Positions 50,729 to 57,935 of a DNA stretch of 64,000 nucleotides are shown here, in pieces. The notes beneath the pieces are model-generated. The model was not told the DNA's origin. It saw only the letters and a program-made list of their open reading frames with translations, and did not search any database. This stretch comes from Arthrobacter sp. ES3-54. Lineage in GTDB: Bacteria > Actinomycetota > Actinomycetes > Actinomycetales > Micrococcaceae. The DNA is taken from positions 37,803-101,802 of the forward strand of contig NZ_JAQFIF010000012.1 of the NCBI RefSeq assembly GCF_029504395.1, given 5' to 3'. The position numbers and the translations under genes are program-made. Numbering within the stretch: position 1 is the first letter of the stretch; every line of letters begins with the position of its first letter.

Positions 50729-51610
50729 TTAGAACCCGTGGCTGAGGATCAGTCCGACTGAAAACAGCGCGGCGAAGCCGAGGTTGATCAGCCCGGTCTG
50801 TTTCAGGACGGGGATGAGGCTCTTGCGCCGCCGCCCGGCGATCATCAGCCAGGACGGCATGAGGCTGGCGGGGATCAGCAGCAGCACGATCAGCATCCAC
50901 GGCCGCGCGGGGGCCAGGACGATGACCAGCAGGATCGCGACGGCGAGCATCAGCACATAGCTTTCACGTGCGTGCTTGTCCCCGAGCCGGACGGCCAGGG
51001 TTTTCTTTCCCGCCTTTCTGTCGGTCGGGATGTCGCGGACGTTGTTGGCCATCAGCAGCGCGCACGCGATCAGCCCGGTGCCGATCGCCCCGATGATGGC
51101 GGCGAGGCTGAGCTGCCCCGCCTGCGTGTACGTGGTGCCAAGCGTTGCGACCAGTCCGAAGAACACGAACACGAAGACGTCGCCCAGGCCGAGGTAGCCG
51201 TACGGGTTCTTGCCCCCTGTGTAGCCCCAGGCGGCCAGCACGCAGCCGACGCCGACCAGGATGAGCCACCAGGCCTGCGTGATGATCACCAGGATCAGGC
51301 CGAACAGCATCGCCAGCCCGAACGCCGCGAACGCGGCCCGTTTGACATGCTCCGGGCTGGCCGCGCCCGAGCCCACGAGCCGGAGGGGACCCACCCGGTC
51401 CTCATCCGTGCCGCGGATGCCGTCCGAGTAGTCGTTGGCGTAGTTCACGCCGATCTGAAGGAGCAGGGCGACCAGGGCGGCCAGCACGGCGTTCAGCAGG
51501 ATGAACGAATCCATCTCGTAGGCGGCTGCGCTGCCGATCAGCACCGGTGCGATCGCGGCCGGCAGGGTGCGCAGTCGGGCGCCTTGGATCCATTGTGCGG
51601 CTGTGGCCAC
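50729..51610 (-). CDS. menA: 1,4-dihydroxy-2-naphthoate polyprenyltransferase
   Basis: MenA joins a polyprenyl chain to dihydroxynaphthoate to give demethylmenaquinone. The 293-residue UbiA-type membrane enzyme has the two Asp-rich prenyl-PP sites: NYANDYSDGIRGTDEDR and NNVRDIPTDRKAGKKTLAVRLG. The GTG at 51610 begins just before the conserved ARLRTLPAAIAPVL; the longer frame adds 30 unconserved residues. It follows menE by 67 bp on the same strand. Confidence 0.95.
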   Translation of the reverse strand: MATAAQWIQGARLRTLPAAIAPVLIGSAAAYEMDSFILLNAVLAALVALLLQIGVNYANDYSDGIRGTDEDRVGPLRLVGSGAASPEHVKRAAFAAFGLAMLFGLILVIITQAWWLILVGVGCVLAAWGYTGGKNPYGYLGLGDVFVFVFFGLVATLGTTYTQAGQLSLAAIIGAIGTGLIACALLMANNVRDIPTDRKAGKKTLAVRLGDKHARESYVLMLAVAILLVIVLAPARPWMLIVLLLIPASLMPSWLMIAGRRRKSLIPVLKQTGLINLGFAALFSVGLILSHGF

Positions 51611-51677
51611 GGTCAGTACCTCGTTGATTGGTTGAATACTCGTTGGTTGGTTGAAGAGCCGTCCGGAAGCGGCTTGT

Positions 51678-52838
51678 CTATTTTCCCTGATGGAGCGCAT
51701 CCAGCAGGACCGTCATGCCCAGGCGGTCCGGTTTGCCGTTGGGCAGCATGAGCAGTTCCGCCGCGGGCAGCACCGTTTTCGGGGCCAGCGCGCCCAGCGC
51801 CGGTCCCCAGGTTTCGTTCCGGCGGTCGGCGAACGCCGCCATGCCTTCCGGGGAACTGTCGCCCAGGGCGACATACGCAGCCAGGGCGTGGCCCCACTCG
51901 GCGGAGGGCACGCCGGCGACAAAAGCCGCCCGCACGCCGTCGAGCTTTTCCAGCTCAGCCTGGACATGGGCGGCGGAAACCTTGACGCCGCCGGTGATGA
52001 CGACGTCGTCGGCCCGGCCGAGAACGGTGAGCCGGCCGTCAGCGTCCAGTTCACCGAGGTCGTTGGTGCGGTACCACCGGACGCCGTCCTCCTCGCTGAA
52101 CGCAGCTGGCGAGAGCTCGGGGGCCTGAAGGTACCCGGCGGCGATGGTTGCCCCGCCCAGCAGGATGCGGCCGTCATTCTCCACCCGGACCAGGACGTCT
52201 TCGAGTGGGAAGCCGTCGTACACGCACCCGCCGCAGGTCTCGGACGAGCCGTAGGTGGTCACCACGCGCACGCCGGCGTCCCGGGCCGCGGCGAGCAGCT
52301 CCGCAGGCGCGGGACCGCCGCCGAGCAGGATGGCGTTGAAGCGCCGCAGCACCGCCAGCGTCTCGGCCGAGGGCGCGTCCAGCAGCCTTTGAAGCTGGGT
52401 GGGCACCAGCGAGGTGAAACGGATCTTGTCCGTGAGCTCCAGCGCCGCGGCGGTGAAGGCCTCCGGCGTAAAGCCGCCGGACAGGTCCATGACCCAGGGG
52501 CGGGTTCCCGCAAAGAGCGAGCGGACCAGCACCTGCACCCCGGCCACGTACTGGACGGGGAGGGCCAGCAGCCACTGGCCCTCGCCCTTGAGCGCAAAGG
52601 CGGTCGCCATGGACGAGGCCGCCAGGGCCTCGACGGTGAGGACGGTCGCCTTGGGCGCGCCGGTGGACCCGGAGGTCCGCACCACGACGGCCGCGTCCTC
52701 GATGCCGGCAGTGTCAGGGAATCCCAGCACCGCCGAGCCGTCCGGCCCCGCGGAGAGCTCGACGGCGGGACCCTCGCCGTGGAGGGCAGCAGCCAGCGCC
52801 TTGAGCGCGGGCTCGATGTTCATGGCTCCGGAAGTCAC
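51678..52838 (-). CDS. menE: O-succinylbenzoate-CoA ligase
   Basis: MenE activates o-succinylbenzoate with ATP and CoA. The 386-residue ANL-superfamily enzyme has the P-loop VVRTSGSTGAPKATVL, the A5-type YGSSETCGG, YRTNDLGE, the hinge GRADDVVITGGVKV and the catalytic lysine in PNGKPDR. It is shorter than the Bacillus enzyme because the N-terminal region before the P-loop is only about 50 residues, as in other actinobacterial MenE. GTG at 52838 is chosen (ATG at 52823 is possible); 8 bp separate it from menB. Confidence 0.93.
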   Translation of the reverse strand: MTSGAMNIEPALKALAAALHGEGPAVELSAGPDGSAVLGFPDTAGIEDAAVVVRTSGSTGAPKATVLTVEALAASSMATAFALKGEGQWLLALPVQYVAGVQVLVRSLFAGTRPWVMDLSGGFTPEAFTAAALELTDKIRFTSLVPTQLQRLLDAPSAETLAVLRRFNAILLGGGPAPAELLAAARDAGVRVVTTYGSSETCGGCVYDGFPLEDVLVRVENDGRILLGGATIAAGYLQAPELSPAAFSEEDGVRWYRTNDLGELDADGRLTVLGRADDVVITGGVKVSAAHVQAELEKLDGVRAAFVAGVPSAEWGHALAAYVALGDSSPEGMAAFADRRNETWGPALGALAPKTVLPAAELLMLPNGKPDRLGMTVLLDALHQGK

Positions 52839-52846
52839 AGTGCGCC

Positions 52847-53800
52847 TTAGAAGTAGTACGGGAACGCGGACCAGTCGGGATCGCGCTTCTCGAGGAAGGC
52901 CTCCTTGCCCTCCACGGCCTCATCGGTCATGTAGGCCAGGCGGGTCGCCTCGCCGGCGAAGACCTGCTGGCCGGCCAGTCCGTCGTCCGCCAGGTTGAAC
53001 GCGAACTTGAGCATGCGGATGGCCTGCGGGGACTGCCGGGCGATGTCCGCGGCGTACTCCAGGGCGACCTCCTCAAGGCGGTCGTGGTCCACGGCCTCGT
53101 TCACGGCACCCATCCTGACCATGTCCTCGGCGGAATATTCGCGGGCCAGGAAGAAGATTTCCCGGGCGGCCTTCTGGCCGATCTGGCGGGCCAGGAGCGC
53201 CGAGCCGTAGCCGGCGTCGAAACTTCCCACGGTGGCGTCGGTCTGCTTGAACTTTCCGTGCTCCCGGGAGGCGATGGTGAGGTCCGCGACGACGTGGAGG
53301 GAGTGCCCGCCGCCCGCTGCCCAGCCGTTGACGACGGCGATGACCACCTTGGGCATGGTGCGCATGAGCCGCTGGACTTCCAGGATGTGCAGCCGGCCGG
53401 CGCGGGCGGGGTCGATGGTTTCCGTCGTTTCACCGTTGGCGTACCGGTAGCCGTCACGGCCGCGGATCCGCTGGTCCCCGCCGGAGCAGAACGAGTGGCC
53501 GCCATCCTTGGGGGAGGGGCCGTTTCCGGTGAGCAGGACCGTGGCCACGTCCGGGGTCATCCGGGCGTGGTCCATGGCGCGGTAGAGCTCATCCACGGTG
53601 CCGGGCCTGAAGGCGTTGCGGACCTCGGGGCGGTCGAAGGCGATGCGGACGGTGGGCAGGTCCCGGACCACGGAGCCGTCCGCGCCACGCTCCACCTGCC
53701 GGTGGTAGGTCATGTCCTGGAAGTCGTCGAAACCGGACACGGTGCGCCACCGGGTGGGGTCAAAGACGTCGGATACCTTGGCGGGGATTTCGTTGCTCAC
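52847..53800 (-). CDS. menB: 1,4-dihydroxy-2-naphthoyl-CoA synthase
   Basis: MenB cyclises o-succinylbenzoyl-CoA to the naphthoyl-CoA. The 317-residue crotonase-fold protein has the oxyanion-hole motifs SGGDQRIRGRDGY and AAGGGHSLHVVADLTIASR, the FKQTDATVGSFDAGYGS loop, and the C-terminal FLEKRDPDWSAFPYYF that completes the active site in MenB. The GTG at 53800 has TAGACT 6 nt upstream, pointing to a leaderless message for the menB-menE-menA run. Confidence 0.96.
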   Translation of the reverse strand: MSNEIPAKVSDVFDPTRWRTVSGFDDFQDMTYHRQVERGADGSVVRDLPTVRIAFDRPEVRNAFRPGTVDELYRAMDHARMTPDVATVLLTGNGPSPKDGGHSFCSGGDQRIRGRDGYRYANGETTETIDPARAGRLHILEVQRLMRTMPKVVIAVVNGWAAGGGHSLHVVADLTIASREHGKFKQTDATVGSFDAGYGSALLARQIGQKAAREIFFLAREYSAEDMVRMGAVNEAVDHDRLEEVALEYAADIARQSPQAIRMLKFAFNLADDGLAGQQVFAGEATRLAYMTDEAVEGKEAFLEKRDPDWSAFPYYF

Positions 53801-53806
53801 AGTCCG

Positions 53807-53812
53807 AGTCTA
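53807..53812 (-). promoter_or_regulatory. -10 box of menB (leaderless)
   Basis: TAGACT ends 6 nt before the GTG at 53800. Confidence 0.45.
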
Positions 53813-53821
53813 GTAATCGCG

Positions 53822-54262
53822 TCAGCTGATGCAGAACTCGTTGCCTTCCGGGTCCGCCATGGTGTGCCAGGAATGCGGTCCCTGGTTGGCCGTCCAGAGG
53901 AACGTGGCGCCGCGCGCAACAAGGGTGGCCCGCACTGAGTCCTTGTCCGCGCCCGCGAGCCTCACGTCCCAATGGACCCGGTTCTTGACGGTTTTTTCCT
54001 CCGGGACGATCTGGAACAGAATGCGCCGGGCGGGCGATTTGGCGTCGAGTTCTTCGGGCGGCCGGATGGCGGCGCCCACGCGCCACACGAGCTTGCCGTG
54101 GTGCATCGTGGTGGCTGCTTCCGTGGCGAAGCCCTGTTCGATCATGGAGTGGATGAACACCTCATCCTGGGGCTCCACGGCCCATTCCAGTGTTTCAGCC
54201 CACCAGTCGGCGAGCTCGTGCGGGTTCTTGCAGTCGACGGCGATCTGGATGTTCAGTGTCAT
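53822..54262 (-). CDS. VOC-family (glyoxalase-like) protein
   Basis: This 146-residue protein forms two beta-alpha-beta-beta-beta modules: IQIAVDCKNPHELADWWAETL at the N-terminus and VHWDVRLAGADKD...MADPEGNEFCIS at the C-terminus, giving the typical VOC His/Glu metal positions. Substrate is unknown. TAGGTT lies 6 nt before the ATG. It ends 21 bp before menB on the same strand; that may be coincidental because menB has its own promoter-like box. Confidence 0.88.
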   Translation of the reverse strand: MTLNIQIAVDCKNPHELADWWAETLEWAVEPQDEVFIHSMIEQGFATEAATTMHHGKLVWRVGAAIRPPEELDAKSPARRILFQIVPEEKTVKNRVHWDVRLAGADKDSVRATLVARGATFLWTANQGPHSWHTMADPEGNEFCIS

Positions 54263-54268
54263 GGAAAG

Positions 54269-54274
54269 AACCTA
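54269..54274 (-). promoter_or_regulatory. -10 box of the VOC gene (leaderless)
   Basis: TAGGTT ends 6 nt before the ATG at 54262. Confidence 0.4.
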
Positions 54275-54342
54275 CGACGTCGGCGCCCGCGCCGGAAGGG
54301 CCCGGCCCGCAGATCTCCCGCTGCCTCCTAATAGCGCTTCGG

Positions 54343-55104
54343 CTAGCCCTGGACCTGCTGCAGCTGTTCGAGGACCTCCGGCGGAATCGCATAGATGAAG
54401 ATGACCGCGAGGAGGTTCTTGGAGGCGTGGACGAAGTAGGAGAACATCACGTTCTTCCCGGTCCAGACGTACACAAACACCAGCACGGCGCCCATGGCGA
54501 GGTAGGGCATCAGCACCTGCAGGGTCATTTGTTCCTGGCCCACGATGTGCAGGGCTCCGAAGAGGACCACGGACAGGGCACAGCAGACCCAGAGGTTGAC
54601 CCGGCGGCTCAGTTTGCCGATCAGCAGGTGGCGGAAAATGTATTCCTCGACGAACGGACCCACGATCACCAGCAGGGGCACCATGAGCCAGACCGGGACC
54701 TGCTGCATGAGCGCCTGGAGCCCGGCCTGATTGGCGGAGGTCTGCACCGGCCCGCTGACGGCCACGAGAACCGCGGTGAGGATGAGCATCACCACTACGG
54801 CCAGCGGCACCATAAGCGCCGTGAACCAGGGCCTTGTGGCCAGGACGCGGAGGTCGCGGGCGGCGACGCGCCGCGCGGCGGCCAGGGCAAGGGCGCCGAT
54901 GGTGGCGTAAAAGATCAGGTTCACCGCGTAGGACGCCACCGCAGGATTGGGTGATATCTGCAGCAGCAGCGGCGCCAACAGCGCGCCTGCCACGGCGAAG
55001 AATGCAGCCACGGCAACGTAGAGTCCAACGGTGATGAAATCGAGCCGGGAGAACCGGTAAAGCTCCGGCTGCGGCGCGGGTGGTGTGCGGAGAGCTGTGC
55101 CCAT
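54343..55104 (-). CDS. CPBP-family intramembrane metalloprotease (CAAX-like)
   Basis: This is an integral membrane protein of 253 residues with about eight helices. The protease motif E153-E154-x3-R158 is in GPFVEEYIFRHL, and the later histidine lies in LFGALHIVG, which together form the glutamate-type CPBP active site. Natural substrates in bacteria are mostly unknown. TAGGCT lies 6 nt before the ATG. It is divergent from the metal transporter by 52 bp. Confidence 0.92.
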   Translation of the reverse strand: MGTALRTPPAPQPELYRFSRLDFITVGLYVAVAAFFAVAGALLAPLLLQISPNPAVASYAVNLIFYATIGALALAAARRVAARDLRVLATRPWFTALMVPLAVVVMLILTAVLVAVSGPVQTSANQAGLQALMQQVPVWLMVPLLVIVGPFVEEYIFRHLLIGKLSRRVNLWVCCALSVVLFGALHIVGQEQMTLQVLMPYLAMGAVLVFVYVWTGKNVMFSYFVHASKNLLAVIFIYAIPPEVLEQLQQVQG

Positions 55105-55110
55105 GTCCCC

Positions 55111-55116
55111 AGCCTA
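55111..55116 (-). promoter_or_regulatory. -10 box of the CPBP protease gene (leaderless)
   Basis: TAGGCT ends 6 nt before the ATG at 55104. Confidence 0.4.
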
Positions 55117-55143
55117 GCGCCGCGGCAGGGCGACCCGGTCACG

Positions 55144-55186
55144 TACAATATTCGGTATGCCTAAATTTTCTTTTCGGTGCGCCAAA
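55144..55186 (+). promoter_or_regulatory. mnt promoter with two DtxR/MntR-like boxes
   Basis: The -10 TACAAT (55144-55149) ends 7 nt before the ATG at 55157. TTCGG-TATG-CCTAA (55151-55164) matches the DtxR-type consensus TTAGG-N4-CCTAA at 11 of 14 positions and covers the start codon. A second 5-4-5 site, TTCGG-TGCG-CCAAA (55173-55186), lies 22 bp further on. Repression by a Mn-sensing DtxR/MntR relative is inferred. Confidence 0.65.
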
Positions 55187-56125
55187 ATTGTCCGCCGATC
55201 CCGTCCCGTTAGTGCTGCCGGGGCCGCCGTCGCTGCCATTCTTCTCTGCCTGTCCCTGGCCGCCTGCGGGGGTGCCGCCGAGGGCCAGGGTTCCGGTGGC
55301 GGGAAGCCCGTTGTCCTGACCACCTTCACGGTCCTTGCCGAAGTGGCGCAGAACGTGGCGGGGGACAAGCTGCAGGTCGAGTCCATCACCAAGGCCGGCG
55401 CTGAGATCCACGGCTACGAGCCCACCCCGGGCGATATCCGCAAGGCGGCCAAGGCTGACCTGATCCTGGACAACGGCCTGAACCTTGAGGCCTGGTTTGC
55501 CCAGTTCGTTGAAGGCCTGGACGTTCCGCATGCCGTGGTGAGCGAAGGCGTGGAGGTGATGTCCATCAGTGAAGACTCCTATCAGGGCAAACCGAACCCG
55601 CACGCGTGGATGTCGCCGGTCAACGTCCAAATTTATGTGGACAACATGGTCAAAGCGTTCTCGAAGCTGGACCCGGACAACGCTGCGGTCTTTGAGGCGA
55701 ACGGCGCGGCCTACAAGGCCAAGCTGCAGTCCGTGAAAGATGAAATGGTCCAGAAGCTTGCGACCGTCCCCGAGGCGCAGCGGGCCCTGGTGACGTGCGA
55801 GGGCGCATTCTCCTACCTGGCGCGCGACGCCGGCCTCCGGGAGGTCTACATCTGGGCCGTTAACGCCGAACAGCAGGCCACCCCGCAACAGATCACCAAG
55901 GCCATCGAATTCGTGAAGGCCAACAAGGTCCCCGCCGTCTTCTGCGAGTCCACCGTGTCGGAGGCTCCCATGCGCCAGGTGGTGGGAGCCACGGGTTCGA
56001 CGTTCGGCGGGGTGCTGTACGTGGATTCGCTCTCCGAGTCGGACGGGCCCGTCCCCACGTACCTGGAACTCATCCGGCACGACTCCAAGATCATCACCGA
56101 AGGCCTGACAGGAGCGGCATCATGA
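55157..56125 (+). CDS. mntA: Manganese/zinc ABC transporter substrate-binding lipoprotein (PsaA/MntA type)
   Basis: This is a cluster A-I metal-binding lipoprotein of 322 residues. It has a signal peptide with lipobox LAAC (C37), and candidate ligands H85 (EIHGYEPT), H149 (NPHAW), E215 (CEGAFSYLARDAGL) and D290. His2-Glu-Asp with this spacing matches manganese-binding PsaA/MntC rather than ZnuA, which has a third His. The ATG at 55157 is supported by a TACAAT box 7 nt upstream. Operon with the ATPase (ATGA overlap) and permease genes. The metal assignment is inferred. Confidence 0.92.
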   Translation: MPKFSFRCAKIVRRSRPVSAAGAAVAAILLCLSLAACGGAAEGQGSGGGKPVVLTTFTVLAEVAQNVAGDKLQVESITKAGAEIHGYEPTPGDIRKAAKADLILDNGLNLEAWFAQFVEGLDVPHAVVSEGVEVMSISEDSYQGKPNPHAWMSPVNVQIYVDNMVKAFSKLDPDNAAVFEANGAAYKAKLQSVKDEMVQKLATVPEAQRALVTCEGAFSYLARDAGLREVYIWAVNAEQQATPQQITKAIEFVKANKVPAVFCESTVSEAPMRQVVGATGSTFGGVLYVDSLSESDGPVPTYLELIRHDSKIITEGLTGAAS

Positions 56126-56940
56126 GCAACCCGGCGATTCTGGTGGAAAACGTCACGGTCCATTACGGCGATGTCCTGGCGCTCGACGCCGCGTCCCTGT
56201 CCCTTGAGGCTGCCCGGATCTGTGGCCTGGTGGGCATGAACGGCTCCGGCAAATCCACGCTGTTCAAAGCGATCATGGGAATGATCAAGCCCGACGCCGG
56301 CCGCGTCCTCATCAACGGTGAACCGCCCGCCAAGGCACGCAAGGCCGGCGGAATCGGTTACGTCCCGCAGAGCGAGGACGTGGACTGGCAGTTCCCGCTG
56401 TCCGTCCGCGACGTGGTGATGATGGGCCGCTACGGGCATCAGGGATTCACCCGCCGGGCTTCCAAGGCGGACCGTGCCGCCGTCGACCTCGCCCTGGACC
56501 GGGTGGAACTCTCCGAGTTCGCCGGCCGGCAGATCGGCCAGCTTTCCGGCGGCCAGAAGAAACGCGCCTTCGTTGCCCGGGGAATCGCCCAGGGAGCCAC
56601 CATGATGCTCCTGGACGAGCCGTTCGCCGGGGTGGACAAGCGCTCCGAGGCAACCATCACGCGCCTGCTGAAGGAGCTCGCCTCGGACGGCTGCACCATT
56701 CTGATCTCAACCCATGACCTTCATGCCCTGCCGCAACTCTGCGACGAAGCGGTGCTCCTGATGCGCAAGGTCCTGATGCACGGCCCGCCCGAGGTGGTCC
56801 TGCAACCCGAGCACCTGGCCATGGCATTCGGCCTCGACGTGCTCAACCGTGACCTCCCCGACAGTGACCTCCCCGACAGTGACCTCCCAGACTGGGGTTT
56901 CACTGACCACGCCGTTTCGAACCCGCAGGGCAGGAGCTGA
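56122..56940 (+). CDS. mntB: Manganese/zinc ABC transporter ATP-binding protein
   Basis: This is the ATPase of the metal importer, 272 residues. Walker A GMNGSGKST, Q-loop YVPQSEDVDW, signature LSGGQKKRAF, Walker B MMLLDEPFAG and the H-loop STHDLHAL are all intact. The C-terminus carries three DLPDS-type 5-residue repeats (56851-56895) from a 15-bp tandem duplication, which lies outside the catalytic core. It is coupled to the lipoprotein gene by ATGA. Confidence 0.95.
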   Translation: MSNPAILVENVTVHYGDVLALDAASLSLEAARICGLVGMNGSGKSTLFKAIMGMIKPDAGRVLINGEPPAKARKAGGIGYVPQSEDVDWQFPLSVRDVVMMGRYGHQGFTRRASKADRAAVDLALDRVELSEFAGRQIGQLSGGQKKRAFVARGIAQGATMMLLDEPFAGVDKRSEATITRLLKELASDGCTILISTHDLHALPQLCDEAVLLMRKVLMHGPPEVVLQPEHLAMAFGLDVLNRDLPDSDLPDSDLPDWGFTDHAVSNPQGRS

Positions 56941-56943
56941 CCC

Positions 56944-57819
56944 ATGGATCTCTTCGACATCCTGCTGGAACCGCTGAGCTATGACTTCATGGTCCGAGCC
57001 ATCATCACCACGGCGCTGGCTGCGATTGTGTGCGCCGTGCTGAGCTGCTGGCTGGTGCTGATCGGCTGGTCGCTAATGGGCGACGCCGTCTCCCACGCCG
57101 TGCTGCCGGGCGTGGTCCTCGCCTACATCGTCGGGGCGCCCTTTGCCCTGGGGGCTCTGGTGTTCGCGCTTATTGCCGTGACCCTCATCGGGGTGGTCCG
57201 CAACACGAGCCGGGTCAAGGAGGACGCCGCGATCGGGATTGTCTTCACCTCGCTGTTCGCCCTGGGCCTGGTGCTCATCTCCGTCACGCCGAGCCAGACG
57301 GACCTGAACCACATCATCTTCGGCAATCTGCTCGGCGTCAGCATCCCGGACCTCATCCAGGTTCTTGTGCTGGGTGTGGTGGCCTTCACCATCCTGATCC
57401 TCAAGCGGCGCGACCTGACGCTCTACGCCTTCGACCCCACGCACGCCCACGCGATCGGCCTGTCCCCGAAACGCCTCGGAGCCCTCTTGCTGGGGCTGCT
57501 GGCGCTGACCTCCGTCGTGGCCCTGCAGACCGTAGGTGTGGTGCTGGTAGTGGCCATGCTGATTATCCCCGGCGCCACGGCCTACCTGCTCACGGACCGG
57601 TTCTCCCGCATGCTCGTGATCGCGCCGGCCATTTCCGCGGTGTGCTCCATCGCAGGCATTTACCTCAGCTACTACCTCGACACCGCCTCAGGCGCCATGG
57701 TGGTCCTGACGCAGGGGGCCGCCTTCGCGGCCGTCTATCTGTTCAGCCCCCGGCAGGGCCTGATCGGGACGGGGCTGGCGAAGGCCCGGCGCAAGAAGGC
57801 GGTTGTGCTCGCAGCCTGA
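56944..57819 (+). CDS. mntC: Manganese/zinc ABC transporter permease
   Basis: This is the membrane subunit (ABC-3 family) of the metal importer, 291 residues with about eight or nine helices. The segment GWSLMGDAVSHAVLPGVVLAY is the family signature near helix 2, and the loop FDPTHAHAIGL with its histidines is typical. The ATG at 56944 follows the ATPase stop by 3 bp. The last residues are basic (KARRKKAVVLAA). Confidence 0.94.
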   Translation: MDLFDILLEPLSYDFMVRAIITTALAAIVCAVLSCWLVLIGWSLMGDAVSHAVLPGVVLAYIVGAPFALGALVFALIAVTLIGVVRNTSRVKEDAAIGIVFTSLFALGLVLISVTPSQTDLNHIIFGNLLGVSIPDLIQVLVLGVVAFTILILKRRDLTLYAFDPTHAHAIGLSPKRLGALLLGLLALTSVVALQTVGVVLVVAMLIIPGATAYLLTDRFSRMLVIAPAISAVCSIAGIYLSYYLDTASGAMVVLTQGAAFAAVYLFSPRQGLIGTGLAKARRKKAVVLAA

Positions 57820-57935
57820 GCCCGGCCGACGGCGGCAGGCGCCCCAGCGCCCCAGTGCCTCCTTACAGTCGACGGTGCGATACTGAGGACGCAAGCCGCC
57901 GCCGGGCAGGCTGGGCATCTACCTGCGAGGACTCC

